A stretch of DNA of 42,365 nt from Bdellovibrionales bacterium (GCA_005776395.1 SXPJ01000059.1:1-42365); one strand, 5' to 3'; positions 1 through 8,305 are shown, counted from the stretch's first letter. Notes: a model not told the origin generated them from the letters alone. Translations and numbers: made by a program.

Positions 1-5
1 AGAGA

Positions 6-341
6 ATGAATAATTTTAGAACTTATGAATTGGCCAGAACTAATAATTTTAGAACTTATGAATTGGCCGTTCAATTTTATCGCCTGGTTTCGAAATTTAA
101 AGTGCCCTGTCATCTGAAGGGGCAATTGCAACGAGCAGCTTCAAGTGTGGCTTTAAATCTCGCAGAGGGTTCGGCTAAACCCAGTCCTAAAGACAGAGCA
201 AGATTCTACCGTATTGCTCTTGGCAGTTTTCGTGAAAGTATAGCAGCTCTTCAATTACTTGAGATTCATAACCCTGAATTGAATGAAATCACGGACAAAC
301 TCGCTCGTCACCTTTACAAACTATGCAAAGCCCTCGAGTGA
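6..341 (+). CDS. Four-helix-bundle protein (23S rRNA intervening-sequence protein family)
   Basis: This 111-residue protein matches the small four-helix-bundle family first met in 23S rRNA intervening sequences. Visible family marks are the helix VQFYRLVSKFK, the segment SSVALNLAEGSAK and the later helix FYRIALGSFRES. Family members are usually stand-alone chromosomal genes, are thought to form pentamers, and have no settled function. Oddly, the first nine residues after Met (NNFRTYELA) occur twice, separated by Arg-Thr, because of an in-frame duplication in the DNA. The start lies at the window edge, so an upstream start cannot be excluded. A strong hairpin terminator follows the stop codon directly. 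Confidence 0.85.
   Translation: MNNFRTYELARTNNFRTYELAVQFYRLVSKFKVPCHLKGQLQRAASSVALNLAEGSAKPSPKDRARFYRIALGSFRESIAALQLLEIHNPELNEITDKLARHLYKLCKALE
9..68 (+). repeat. 27-bp direct repeat, 33-bp period
   Basis: Bases 9-35 and 42-68 are identical and separated by AGAACT. The 33-bp period keeps the reading frame and duplicates 11 codons at the 5' end of the four-helix-bundle gene. It looks like a recent slippage or tandem duplication. Confidence 0.9.
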
Positions 342-366
342 CGGCTAGTCCTCTAGCCGTTATTTA
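341..366 (+). terminator. Rho-independent terminator after the four-helix-bundle gene
   Basis: ACGGCTAG (341-348) pairs perfectly with CTAGCCGT (353-360) around a TCCT loop and is followed by TATTT. It starts at the last base of the stop codon. The T-rich side is on the plus strand only. Confidence 0.75.
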
Positions 367-444
367 GAAAGAACCCGGAATACAAGAAGCTAAAGTGATT
401 CTTTGAGATAAGGAGTGATTTGGAATGCCCTAACAGACAGCTAA

Positions 445-1209
445 CTAATTATTTTCCCTATACAGAAGTTCTACCCCCTCAAGAGTAAGGTTAGGTAGAA
501 TTCGGGTTTGCGTTTTTAAATGACGGTGGATGAGAGAGGAAATTCCTCCAGTGAGAGCGATCTCACACTTTTTACCTATTTCATTCTGTAAACGATTAAG
601 TAACCCGTCAATGGCATCGCAGTAGCCAAATAAAATTCCACTTTGAATGCAAGAGGTGGTGTTTTTACCAATGACCGACTTAGGAAAATCGGTATCCACT
701 AAAGGTAATAAAGAGGTTTTACGACTTAATCCTTCAGCTCCCATTGCAATTCCAGGAAGAATAATACCCCCTTGATAAACCTTATCTTCGGTGACTACGT
801 CAAAAGTAGTTGCCGTTCCTAAGTCCACCACAATCGCAGGAAGTGAAAGGTTTTTTACAGCATAGGCAGTATTAGCTAATCTGTCCGCTCCGACCTCTGT
901 AGGAGTTTCTACTCCGATCGAAAACGAGCACCTATTCGAATAGGAAACAAAAAAAGAATCTTTACCTAAGTAGGTTTCACAGAATTTTTTCAAATTAAAA
1001 TTACAGGGTGGGACTACAGAACAAATGGCCACCCCTTCAAAACTCTTCAAAGTAATTCCCACATGCTGAAGCAAAGGGAATAAGAAACCTGCATACTCAT
1101 CTACCGTTCGAACGGCCTTTGTTTCAGATCTCCAATGATAAATAAGTTTCGAATTTTGAAAAACCCCGTAAGAGGTCTGAGTGTTTCCAAGATCTATGAC
1201 CAACAGCAT
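445..1209 (-). CDS. coaX: Type III pantothenate kinase
   Basis: CoaX phosphorylates pantothenate, the first step of coenzyme A synthesis, in the cytoplasm. The 254-residue length is typical. The N-terminal phosphate-binding motif DLGNT (from residue 6), the GADRLAN motif near the middle, the second phosphate loop DLGTATTFD and the GGIILPG segment are all present, so the enzyme looks intact. It starts with ATG and overlaps the 3' end of birA by 16 bp, which implies translational coupling. The birA-coaX pairing is common in bacteria and joins two cofactor functions. It is the last gene of the three-gene minus-strand operon that begins with the pseudo-receiver gene. Confidence 0.95.
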   Translation of the reverse strand: MLLVIDLGNTQTSYGVFQNSKLIYHWRSETKAVRTVDEYAGFLFPLLQHVGITLKSFEGVAICSVVPPCNFNLKKFCETYLGKDSFFVSYSNRCSFSIGVETPTEVGADRLANTAYAVKNLSLPAIVVDLGTATTFDVVTEDKVYQGGIILPGIAMGAEGLSRKTSLLPLVDTDFPKSVIGKNTTSCIQSGILFGYCDAIDGLLNRLQNEIGKKCEIALTGGISSLIHRHLKTQTRILPNLTLEGVELLYRENN

Positions 1210-1979
1210 GTGATTTCTCCCGTCACAAAACTTTTGCGTTCACCTTGGGATGTTGATAACACAAGGGCCCCACTTTCATCAATGCCCAGGAAAGTGCCTT
1301 GAATAGAGGCTGAATTGATATTTTTTCCTAGACTCAAACCCGTCTCTTTTAACTCAATTTTCTTACCTATAAACAGGCATTCTTTCTCCCACAAAGTTTG
1401 AATAAATCGAAACCCCTCTAGCTGATACACTTCATAAGCTTTAAAAAAAAACTTCAAAAAGGATTCGAGAACCTTATCAAGTTCAAAGGATTTACCTTGT
1501 GAAACCTCAAGAAAAGAGGTCGCTTTAAAGGGACGAGAGTCAAAAGCTTTAAGCTCTGAACTGGGAACATTAATATTGATCCCTACCCCTACAATAATAG
1601 CTAACCGTGTAGGCTCTCCAATTGTCTCGCACAAGACCCCTCCCACTTTTTTTCCCTGAATGAGACAATCATTGGGCCATTTAACTCCCACCGACAGACT
1701 CGAAGGAAAAAAACTCTTAACGGTTTGAGTCATTACAGCCCCCGCCAAAAGAGCCAGATCGGTAGGTCGGATAGTGAAATTCGGAGTGAGAAGAAGAGAT
1801 AAATAAAGCCCCCCCGCGGGGGAATGCCATTGTCGTTCTCCTCGGCCTCGACCCAAGGTCTGCTGCTTAGCCACAATGACAGTGCCCTCTTGGGCTCCTT
1901 GTAAAGCTCTCTCTTTTAACGTGGAATTGGTCGATGCAATCGACTCATATCTAAAGATTTGAGGTACAACGTGGGACAA
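1194..1979 (-). CDS. birA: Biotin--[acetyl-CoA-carboxylase] ligase, class I
   Basis: This enzyme makes biotinyl-5'-AMP and transfers biotin to the carboxyl carrier protein of acetyl-CoA carboxylase. The 261-residue protein shows the ligase signature GRGRGERQWHSPAGGLYLS, the KWPNDCLIQGKKVGG lysine/ATP motif and VGVGININ. It lacks the N-terminal helix-turn-helix of E. coli BirA, so it is a class I (non-repressor) ligase. The start is TTG, preceded by AAGGTG about 6 bases upstream and lying 11 bp after the stop of the pseudo-receiver gene. It overlaps coaX downstream. Confidence 0.95.
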   Translation of the reverse strand: MSHVVPQIFRYESIASTNSTLKERALQGAQEGTVIVAKQQTLGRGRGERQWHSPAGGLYLSLLLTPNFTIRPTDLALLAGAVMTQTVKSFFPSSLSVGVKWPNDCLIQGKKVGGVLCETIGEPTRLAIIVGVGININVPSSELKAFDSRPFKATSFLEVSQGKSFELDKVLESFLKFFFKAYEVYQLEGFRFIQTLWEKECLFIGKKIELKETGLSLGKNINSASIQGTFLGIDESGALVLSTSQGERKSFVTGEITCCWS

Positions 1980-1990
1980 ACGACACCTTA

Positions 1991-2914
1991 TTAAGAGGCT
2001 AAACTTTCCTCATGTTCCTTTAAGAGCTTATCTAGTCGCTCCTGAATTAAGCGCTCCACAATAGGAGGCATAAGCTCCATTAGAGCTGTTTCAACCATGC
2101 GATGTAAATCCTGGTTTTGAACTTTTGTTTTAACCTCATTTTCTAAAGCCAATTTGTAGGCCATTGACTCTTCTGAAGTTAACACTGGGTTTGCCTGTTC
2201 CATCATGTTGAGATCCTCCGGTAGTGAACGAATCGGGGAGTTATGTGTTCCCCATAGCTCCTCTGTGCTTTCCTTAGGCCCTCCAGGCACACGCTGCACA
2301 GTTCTCTCTTTAGAAGAAGATCTCTCCCCTTCCCACAGTTCGGCAGCCGTTATGGGAACCGACTCTTCAGACGCAGAGCTCCTAGAACTCAGGTTTTTTA
2401 GGCGGCTAATGGATGATTCTTGCGAAGCCCCACCTTCACCCTCTAGAAAAGTCTGACGAACCAGCTCCTCTTCATCTGAAAAGGCTCTATTAAAGGTAGC
2501 TTGAAGATTATCTTCAGCGGGAAGAATTCGAGTAAGATCCTTCTCCATAGTTTTTTCAACCTCTCCTACCAGCCCATGAACAAGGTCTTGAAGAGCTTGC
2601 GGGGTAAAAGGTTTTTTTAAGATCGAAATATAATGTTTGGCCTCTTTAATATCCTGCCCTGTAATCAACACGACAGGTGGCGGGGAAAGCATTTTTCCAA
2701 GCCATGACTCTAATTCTTTAGGAAAGGATTGCCACGGAAGTCCAGCCACAGTCTCACTAAGAAGAATCATATCCACAGCTGTATCTACGACTGTATTAAT
2801 CACCTCTTGCCGATTGCGGGCATAAAGGACTTGGTACATTCCCTTGTCCAACGTAAGGGCGACCACTTTTTGAACCGTGAGACTTTCATCAATGAGTAAG
2901 ATTCTTTTTTTCAT
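1991..2914 (-). CDS. Pseudo-receiver protein with C-terminal helical tail
   Basis: Residues 1-115 have the CheY-like receiver pattern: strand KRILLIDE with acidic D9/E10, conserved Thr85 in VLITG, and the late lysine K101 in KKPF. The normal phospho-acceptor position (DMILLSE, residue 53) is Ser instead of Asp, so classical phosphorylation is unlikely. The middle (about 130-250) is low-complexity and rich in Ser and Glu. The last 50 residues form charged amphipathic helices (PPIVERLIQERLDKLLKE). Related delta-proteobacterial and Bdellovibrio proteins pair a receiver with such tails, but a function is not established. It is the first gene of the operon with birA and coaX; the ATG is followed at once by the AAAAAAGA codons of KKR. 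Confidence 0.75.
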   Translation of the reverse strand: MKKRILLIDESLTVQKVVALTLDKGMYQVLYARNRQEVINTVVDTAVDMILLSETVAGLPWQSFPKELESWLGKMLSPPPVVLITGQDIKEAKHYISILKKPFTPQALQDLVHGLVGEVEKTMEKDLTRILPAEDNLQATFNRAFSDEEELVRQTFLEGEGGASQESSISRLKNLSSRSSASEESVPITAAELWEGERSSSKERTVQRVPGGPKESTEELWGTHNSPIRSLPEDLNMMEQANPVLTSEESMAYKLALENEVKTKVQNQDLHRMVETALMELMPPIVERLIQERLDKLLKEHEESLAS

Positions 2915-3272
2915 GGGTAGAAAAATTATATCAATTAAATTTTAAAACTAATAATGTGAAATGTGCAATTTTTGTTGAAATCTTGATTTTTTTTTGCTTT
3001 TTTTACAATATTTAATATTCACTAATAACTTAAGCTAGTTACCGCTTTTTTCGCTCAGCATACAAGCACTGTTTAATTCGGTGCGCACAAGAAAAAATCG
3101 CATCTCTTCATTTTTTTCTTAATCTTCTTTCACAATCTGACGAAATAACTTGTGAGCACAGGGATTACTGTAGCTCAAGAATTAAGAAGGTTCGTTCCCG
3201 GAACACGAGGTTCCCTTGCAGTAAGGAGATTGCAAGAGCGCTGGATGCGATAGGGATTTCAAGGGAGGATAT
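2915..3272 (+). promoter_or_regulatory. Flagellin upstream region and folded 5' leader
   Basis: This divergent intergenic region is T-rich in its first half. Close to fliC there are two back-to-back hairpins: GGAAC/GTTCC (3200-3214, loop ACGAG) and CTTGCA/TGCAAG (3215-3236). The ribosome site AAGGGAGG (3261-3268) sits 4 bases before the ATG. I could not identify a convincing sigma-28 or sigma-54 promoter by eye. Confidence 0.4.
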
Positions 3273-4103
3273 ATGGGTCTTCGTATTAATACAAACGTTC
3301 AATCTGTAGCTTCACAGCACCGATTAGAAGAATCTCAGGAAGCTTTAAAGACGACACAAAATCGTTTAAGCTCCGGTTCACGCATCACTCGCCCAATGGA
3401 TGATGCTGCCGGGTTAGCGATTTCTGAGTCGTTAAGAGCCACCATAAGATGCACTAATCAAAACATCAAGAATGCCCACGACGGATTTTTTGTCCTTCAG
3501 ACGGCAGATGGAGCTCTGAATGAGATCACAAATATCGTGATCAGAATGAAGGAGCTAGCCACTCAAGCCTCTTCTGATACCAATGGAGATAGAGAAAGAC
3601 TTTATCTCGATAAAGAGTATCAGCAGTTAAAGCAAGAGTTGGATCGAATCTCTGAAACCACTCTATTCAACGGTCGAGCACTCATCAATGGAGAAGGCGG
3701 TACCATCTCCATCCAAGTGGGACCTAATAATGGAGAAGACAAAGATCGAATCCTAGTTACAACAAACTTTGAAGTTAATTTAAATACTCTGGGATTAGAG
3801 AGCTTCCAAATCGGTGATGCTAACGGAGCCAGAGAAACTCTAGAACAAACTCAAAGAGCCTTAGATAAGGTCGCTGACGTTCGTGGTGAAATTGGAGCTG
3901 GTGAATCTCGCTTAAATTCGAGTATCTCTGCCCTAAAATACTACGAAGAGAACACTTCAGCTGCCTATTCTCAAATCAGGGATGCTGATGTGGCTCATGA
4001 AACTTCTGAGTTGACTAAGTACAATATCTTAAGTCAGGCAGGAACATCTATCTTGGCACAAGCTAATTCAACACCGCAATTAGCTCTAAAATTGTTGGGT
4101 TAA
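3273..4103 (+). CDS. fliC: Flagellin
   Basis: This is the major filament subunit, exported by the flagellar type III system and polymerised outside the cell. At 276 residues it has the conserved N-terminal D0/D1 region (MGLRINTNVQSVASQHRL, then QNRLSSGSRI and DDAAGLAISESLR) and the conserved C-terminal coiled region ending in SILAQANSTPQLALKLLG. The central variable domain is very short (about residues 130-185), so the filament surface should be almost bare; Bdellovibrio flagellins are of this size. No other flagellar gene is in the window, so this is an isolated flagellin locus. The strong SD close to the ATG and the folded leader suggest high, controlled expression. Confidence 0.95.
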   Translation: MGLRINTNVQSVASQHRLEESQEALKTTQNRLSSGSRITRPMDDAAGLAISESLRATIRCTNQNIKNAHDGFFVLQTADGALNEITNIVIRMKELATQASSDTNGDRERLYLDKEYQQLKQELDRISETTLFNGRALINGEGGTISIQVGPNNGEDKDRILVTTNFEVNLNTLGLESFQIGDANGARETLEQTQRALDKVADVRGEIGAGESRLNSSISALKYYEENTSAAYSQIRDADVAHETSELTKYNILSQAGTSILAQANSTPQLALKLLG

Positions 4104-4201
4104 TGAACAAGCTCTAACGAGTTAAGTTCACTAACCCACCAAACTAGATAACAACCTAGCAAGCCTTTAGCCCTTAAAGAGCAAAGACTCACCTTAATAA
4201 A

Positions 4202-4303
4202 CTACCGACGAGTTTTTTTCTTAGCAGTTTTGCTCTTCGTCGTTTTTCTTTTGGTAGTTTTCTTTTTGCCCTTCTTAACAGCTGTTTTTCTTTTTGTAGC
4301 CAT
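4202..4303 (-). CDS. Small lysine-rich histone H1-like basic protein, 33 aa
   Basis: An ATG at 4303 opens a 33-codon frame starting MATKRKTAVKKGKKKTT and ending KKKTRR before a TAG stop. Roughly half the residues are Lys or Arg, most of the rest Thr or Ala, and there are no acidic residues. The upstream sequence AGGGGATGTCATA gives a well-placed SD. The composition resembles the C-terminal tails of bacterial histone H1-like or AlgP/HctB-type DNA-binding proteins, so nucleoid or RNA binding is plausible but inferred. It lies convergent with fliC about 100 bp from its stop. The repetitive AAA/ACT codons could also be a low-complexity accident; the good SD and AT-rich upstream region argue for a gene. 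Confidence 0.6.
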   Translation of the reverse strand: MATKRKTAVKKGKKKTTKRKTTKSKTAKKKTRR

Positions 4304-4805
4304 TATGACATCCCCTATTTATTGGTTAATAATTGTAACATTACTGATTGAGCTGCACTTGCCATAAGTTGCAAACCCTAAAATTAGTTTGACGCAAAAA
4401 TAATCTTGAATCAAGGCATTAATTGTTTTTTTCTTTTCATTTTCTTCATAATTCAAAATCCAGACCTCTCATTTTTCTTTTTTCCGTCGATAAACTTAAA
4501 CTTCCTGTTTTTTTTGATCTAAAAATTTATTTTCACTTTTTTTAAAAATTTATTGGTTTTAGTTTAAATCCAACCCTTTTCCACAAAAAACAGCTCACTA
4601 AAATCAGAAAATTACCCATTCCTCATTTTACAAAAAAACTAGATTTCACACTCAAAATGACTCACTCAAATAATATCTATCCCTTAAAAAAACGAAGTTG
4701 AGATACGTTTTAGGTTTCCTAAGTAGAACCTTCTGCTTTTGTTTGCCATTTTGATTCTCCATTGCTACTGTCCTATCGCTTAAAATCACAAAAGGAGGGA
4801 TCCTC
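4304..4805. other. AT-rich gene-free region upstream of nuoB
   Basis: About 500 bp of T/A-rich sequence with many T-runs and no credible reading frame. It must hold the promoters for the lysine-rich small gene (minus) and the nuo operon (plus), but no clear -35/-10 pair stands out. Nothing resembling nuoA is present. Confidence 0.5.
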
Positions 4806-5303
4806 GTGGGCCCAGGTGACAATGTTGTAATGACAACTATGGATGATGTTCTCAATTGGGGACGTAGCAACTCTTTATGGCCTTTGACCTTTGGATTGGC
4901 CTGTTGTGCAATTGAAATGATGGCGACCGGAGCTGCTGACTACGATCTGGAGCGATTCGGATGTGGAGTTTTCAGAGCTACGCCGCGTCAAGCCGATTTA
5001 ATGATTGTGGCTGGAACTGTCACCTTGAAAATGGCCTCGAGAATCAGAATGCTTTACGAGCAAATGCCCGACCCTAAATGGGTCATTTCGATGGGCAGCT
5101 GTTCCAACAAAGGCGGCCCCTACTGGCAAGAGGGGTACCATGTTTTAAAAGGGGTAGATCGAGTAATCCCCGTGGATATCTATGTTCCAGGCTGCCCTCC
5201 CCGTCCTGAAACCTTAATTGAAGCCATCATGATGCTCCAAAAAAAGATCAAAGTTCAAGAGGCTGCATTAGGCCCTATTGGATTTGCAAGGAAACAAGCA
5301 TGA
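4806..5303 (+). CDS. nuoB: NADH-quinone oxidoreductase subunit B
   Basis: NuoB carries iron-sulphur cluster N2 of respiratory complex I and passes electrons to quinone at the membrane interface. All four cluster cysteines are visible: the CC pair in [10 protein letters not shown], one in [12 protein letters not shown] and one in VPGCPPRPE. At 165 residues it is normal length. The start is GTG, chosen because AGGAGG (4793-4798) sits 7 bases upstream and the next Met candidates lack one. It opens a tightly overlapping nuoB-nuoC-nuoD-nuoI operon, sharing 4 bp with nuoC. Unusually, nuoA does not precede it. Confidence 0.95.
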   Translation: MGPGDNVVMTTMDDVLNWGRSNSLWPLTFGLACCAIEMMATGAADYDLERFGCGVFRATPRQADLMIVAGTVTLKMASRIRMLYEQMPDPKWVISMGSCSNKGGPYWQEGYHVLKGVDRVIPVDIYVPGCPPRPETLIEAIMMLQKKIKVQEAALGPIGFARKQA

Positions 5304-5815
5304 CATTCGAAGATATTTTTTCCAAACTTTCGCAGAAGTTCCCTCAGGGTATCTTAGGAAAAGAAGAGACCAAACCGGATGCAAGTATCAAAGTAGATCC
5401 CTTGGCCATTCATGACATCCTTAAATACTTAAGGGATGAACTCAACTTTGAAACCCTTCATATGGTGAGTGGGGTCGATTACCCTGCCCTATCCGCTCTA
5501 TGTGTGGTCTATCATCCCGGTTCCTATACCCACAAGATGATCGTTCCTCTAAAGGTTTACCTTCCTAGAACAGATGAAGCCAAAGTCGAAAGTGTCACCG
5601 ATCTTTTTAAAGCGGCCAATTGGCATGAAAGAGAAACCTATGACATGTTTGGGATTCAGTTCTTAAACCATCCCGACCCCCGTCGAATTCTCTGCCCCGA
5701 AGATTGGGTGGGCTTTCCTTTAAGAAAAGACTATGTCACTCCCGATTATTATAATGGAATGCCGGTACCTCTCTATTTTGAAGATGGAGCCCCAACTAAA
5801 GAAGGAGCTCACTAA
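5300..5815 (+). CDS. nuoC: NADH-quinone oxidoreductase subunit C
   Basis: NuoC is a peripheral-arm subunit of complex I that packs against NuoD. The 30-kDa subunit signature [20 protein letters not shown] is present near residues 112-131, followed by GFPLRKDY, the typical C-terminal mark. At 171 residues it is a stand-alone NuoC, not the fused NuoCD of enterobacteria. The ATG overlaps the nuoB stop by 4 bp, and the stop overlaps the nuoD start in TAATG, so all three subunits should be made in step. Confidence 0.95.
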   Translation: MTFEDIFSKLSQKFPQGILGKEETKPDASIKVDPLAIHDILKYLRDELNFETLHMVSGVDYPALSALCVVYHPGSYTHKMIVPLKVYLPRTDEAKVESVTDLFKAANWHERETYDMFGIQFLNHPDPRRILCPEDWVGFPLRKDYVTPDYYNGMPVPLYFEDGAPTKEGAH

Positions 5816-6978
5816 TGCAAACAGATACAACTCACGCTTTGACCCCTTCAGACAACTTAAAGGAGACTCTGCGCACAGATGATCTTCTCTTAAATATGGG
5901 TCCCCAACATCCTAGTACTCACGGAGTGCTAAGAGTTGTAGTGACCACTGACGGTGAAATTGTTAAAGAGGCCCATCCTGAAATTGGTTACCTCCACCGT
6001 TGCTTTGAAAAACACTCTGAAAATGTGGATTACATTGCAGTATTACCTTATGTGGATCGCTTAGATTATTTGGCATCAATGAATAATTCAATGGGCTATG
6101 CCATCGCTATTGAAAGCCTTCAAGGAATCGAAGTTCCCAGAAGAGCTGAGTACATTCGGGTTATTATTTCCGAATTACAACGAATCGCGAGCCATTTAAT
6201 GTCTTATGGAACGTACGGATTAGATATGGGGGCTTTCACCGCTTTCATGTACGGATTCCGTGACAGAGAGATGATCTTGGATATTTTTGAGAGTATTTCC
6301 GGGGCTCGACTTCTCTATAATTACATGTGGATCGGCGGAACCTACAGGGACATAACCCCTGAAATCGTTCAAAAAATCAAAGACTTTCTCGTTTATTTTA
6401 AACCTAAGGTTGAAGAGTATAACAACCTAGTAACCTACAACAAAATCTTTCTTGAACGCACTCGAAACATCGGTGTGATCGACTTAAAAACCTGCCACAC
6501 CTATGGATTAACAGGGGTGATGTTACGAGGTGCAGGACTGAAATGGGATTTAAGAAAGGATCATCCCTATTCTATTTATAAAGAGGTTGAGTTTGAAGTT
6601 CCAGTAGGAACAGGTCAAATGGGAACTCTTGGAGATTGTTGGGACCGTCATATTGTTAGAATGAAAGAGATGCTTCAGAGTGTGCGAATCATCGAACAGT
6701 TGCTCGATGGCATACCAGAGGGACCTCACCGAGCTAAAGTAGGTAAAGTCATTAAGCCGCCTATAGGTGAGGCTTACTCCAGAACAGAATGTCCCCGAGG
6801 AGAATTGGGTTTCTATATCATTTCGGATGGATCGGGTAAGCCCTATCGTGTTCGATGTAAGAGCCCCTGTTTTATGAATATCAGCACTCTCAATGAACTT
6901 AGCCAGGGTGTCATGGTTGCCGATTTAATTGCAACGATTGGAAGTCTTGATATCGTATTAGGAGAGGTGGACCGATGA
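5815..6978 (+). CDS. nuoD: NADH-quinone oxidoreductase subunit D
   Basis: This is the 49-kDa subunit of complex I, which forms the quinone-binding cavity with NuoB. Seen in the sequence: LLLNMGPQHPSTHGVLR with the quinone-site His, GYLHRCFEKHSE, the YVDRLDYLASM segment, a CPRGELGFY motif, and the C-terminal end GSLDIVLGEVDR, where most relatives have a Phe before GEVDR. The 387-residue length fits unfused NuoD with a short N-terminal extension. The ATG lies in the TAATG overlap with nuoC, and the stop overlaps nuoI by 4 bp. Confidence 0.95.
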   Translation: MQTDTTHALTPSDNLKETLRTDDLLLNMGPQHPSTHGVLRVVVTTDGEIVKEAHPEIGYLHRCFEKHSENVDYIAVLPYVDRLDYLASMNNSMGYAIAIESLQGIEVPRRAEYIRVIISELQRIASHLMSYGTYGLDMGAFTAFMYGFRDREMILDIFESISGARLLYNYMWIGGTYRDITPEIVQKIKDFLVYFKPKVEEYNNLVTYNKIFLERTRNIGVIDLKTCHTYGLTGVMLRGAGLKWDLRKDHPYSIYKEVEFEVPVGTGQMGTLGDCWDRHIVRMKEMLQSVRIIEQLLDGIPEGPHRAKVGKVIKPPIGEAYSRTECPRGELGFYIISDGSGKPYRVRCKSPCFMNISTLNELSQGVMVADLIATIGSLDIVLGEVDR

Positions 6979-7439
6979 CCTTCACAGAATATTTAGGCAT
7001 GATAAAAGATGCGAGTTTGACCACTTTTAAAGGGATGGGAATCACTTTAAAAATGTTCTGGAAAGTCTCCGCTAAAGGGAGTGTTACTATTCAATACCCT
7101 GAAACTCGCGACCATCTTCCCATGGGTTCACGAGGTCTTTTATTTAATGATGTCGATGATTGTATCTCTTGCAAACAGTGCGCAGTGGTTTGCCCAGTTG
7201 ATTGCATTTACATTGAAGCCGATAAGAAAGAGACCACTGCAACTGCCGAATTCACCAAAGGCGGAGTGAAAAAGACTCTGGAGCTTAAGCGTTTTGAAAT
7301 CGATGTCAGCTTATGCTGCTACTGTGGTCTTTGTAGCTCGGTGTGTCCTACAGAATGTCTTTATCATACAAAGGAATACGAATATTCTGTATTAGATAGA
7401 GATAAGCACATTATGAACTACATGGACTATAAACGGTAA
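6975..7439 (+). CDS. nuoI: NADH-quinone oxidoreductase subunit I
   Basis: NuoI is the TYKY-type ferredoxin subunit carrying clusters N6a and N6b between NuoG and NuoB. Two complete 4Fe-4S motifs are present: CISCKQCAVVCPVDC and CCYCGLCSSVCPTEC. The 154-residue length is normal. Its ATG overlaps the nuoD stop in an ATGA arrangement. In most operons NuoE-H lie between NuoD and NuoI; here D is followed directly by I, so NuoA, E-H and J-N must be encoded elsewhere if the complex is complete. The stop is followed with zero spacing by the rhodanese gene. Confidence 0.93.
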   Translation: MTFTEYLGMIKDASLTTFKGMGITLKMFWKVSAKGSVTIQYPETRDHLPMGSRGLLFNDVDDCISCKQCAVVCPVDCIYIEADKKETTATAEFTKGGVKKTLELKRFEIDVSLCCYCGLCSSVCPTECLYHTKEYEYSVLDRDKHIMNYMDYKR

Positions 7440-8027
7440 ATGCCAAAAACTCTTCGCGAAAAGCTGAAAAATCTTTTTAAAAAACCCTCTCTTCCTGTGA
7501 TTACAGACAAATCATCACTGCAGGAAATCTCCGAGGTTTATCCTCAGTTCTACAATTTTATTCAGAGAAAATACGCAGTCAAAGTGTCCACAAAAGAAAA
7601 GACCCAATCTCTAAAAGACTTTGTGGTTAGCCGAGAGCTTCCCCCATCTCAAGTCGTTTTCATGGAAGTTCAAATGGAGAGTCGCTCCAGAGGGGTGGAA
7701 CAGATTTCCGCTCAAGAGGTGATTCACTTAATTCAAAAGAGGCCCTCTCTTTCGATCTTAGATGTCCGGGAAGATTGGGAACTTAAGTTCGGCTCTCTTC
7801 CTAACTCTTCACCTCTAACCCATGAGCTATTAGATGAAATGTTACAAAAATGGGAAAAGGACAAACCCCTTTTAGTTTACTGTCATTTTGGAGTTAGAAG
7901 CCTTGATGCTGCTTCATTCTTAGCAGATCAAGGCTTTAAAAATGTTTCTATCTTAAAAGGTGGAATCGATAGCTGGTCAAACGAAATCGATCCCAATATT
8001 CCAAGATACGAAGGGGCTTATTGTTAA
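7440..8027 (+). CDS. Rhodanese-domain protein coupled to the nuo operon
   Basis: The C-terminal half (about residues 90-190) is a rhodanese domain: SAQEVIHLIQKRPSLSILDVRE, then the active-site loop YCHFGVRS with the catalytic Cys, and LKGGIDSW near the end. Rhodaneses move sulfane sulphur and often serve sulphur relay or redox repair. The first 75 residues contain SLQEISEVYPQFYNFIQRKY, which resembles the DUF1858 fold, but the usual Cys pair of that family is missing. The ATG begins at the base after the nuoI stop with no strong SD, so translation is probably coupled. Supply or repair of Fe-S clusters for the adjacent Nuo subunits is an inference. It ends overlapping rpsT, which runs the other way. 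Confidence 0.85.
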   Translation: MPKTLREKLKNLFKKPSLPVITDKSSLQEISEVYPQFYNFIQRKYAVKVSTKEKTQSLKDFVVSRELPPSQVVFMEVQMESRSRGVEQISAQEVIHLIQKRPSLSILDVREDWELKFGSLPNSSPLTHELLDEMLQKWEKDKPLLVYCHFGVRSLDAASFLADQGFKNVSILKGGIDSWSNEIDPNIPRYEGAYC

Positions 8028-8305
8028 GCTCTAGTCGCTTTATGAACAGCTTGGCTTAAGCGAGACACATATCGAGAAGCTGTTTTCTTCTTGATCAAGT
8101 TTTTGCTAGCAGCTTTCATTAATACTTTTTGGGCTTCATTAAGTAGCGGCTGCAAAGTTTTTTCAGCCTCTTTTCCTAATTTAGCCTTCATCGCTGTACG
8201 AAGATTTTTAACAATCGTACGAAAATGAGCACGAGCTTGATTATTTCTTTGATTTCTTACTACAGCTTGTCTAGCTGCTTTTACTGCTGACGCATGTGTC
8301 GCCAT
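8024..8305 (-). CDS. rpsT: 30S ribosomal protein S20
   Basis: S20 binds the 5' domain and helix 44 of 16S rRNA during small-subunit assembly. The 93-residue, Lys/Arg/Ala-rich helical protein shows the S20 pattern, including SAVKAARQAVVRNQRNNQAR at the N-terminus, KAKLGKEAEKTLQPLLNEAQ in the middle and KTASRYVSRL near the C-terminus. The SD AAGAGGTGATTT precedes the ATG. It is monocistronic and convergent with the rhodanese gene, sharing 4 bp at the stops. Confidence 0.95.
   Translation of the reverse strand: MATHASAVKAARQAVVRNQRNNQARAHFRTIVKNLRTAMKAKLGKEAEKTLQPLLNEAQKVLMKAASKNLIKKKTASRYVSRLSQAVHKATRA

Noticed and set aside
2930-3200. Sigma-28 or sigma-54 flagellar promoter
   Set aside because: No sequence near the TAAA-N15-GCCGATAA or TGGCAC-N5-TTGC patterns was found by eye.
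4304-4805. A nuoA gene or remnant upstream of nuoB
   Set aside because: All frames are broken and no NuoA-like hydrophobic segment or YECG motif is visible.
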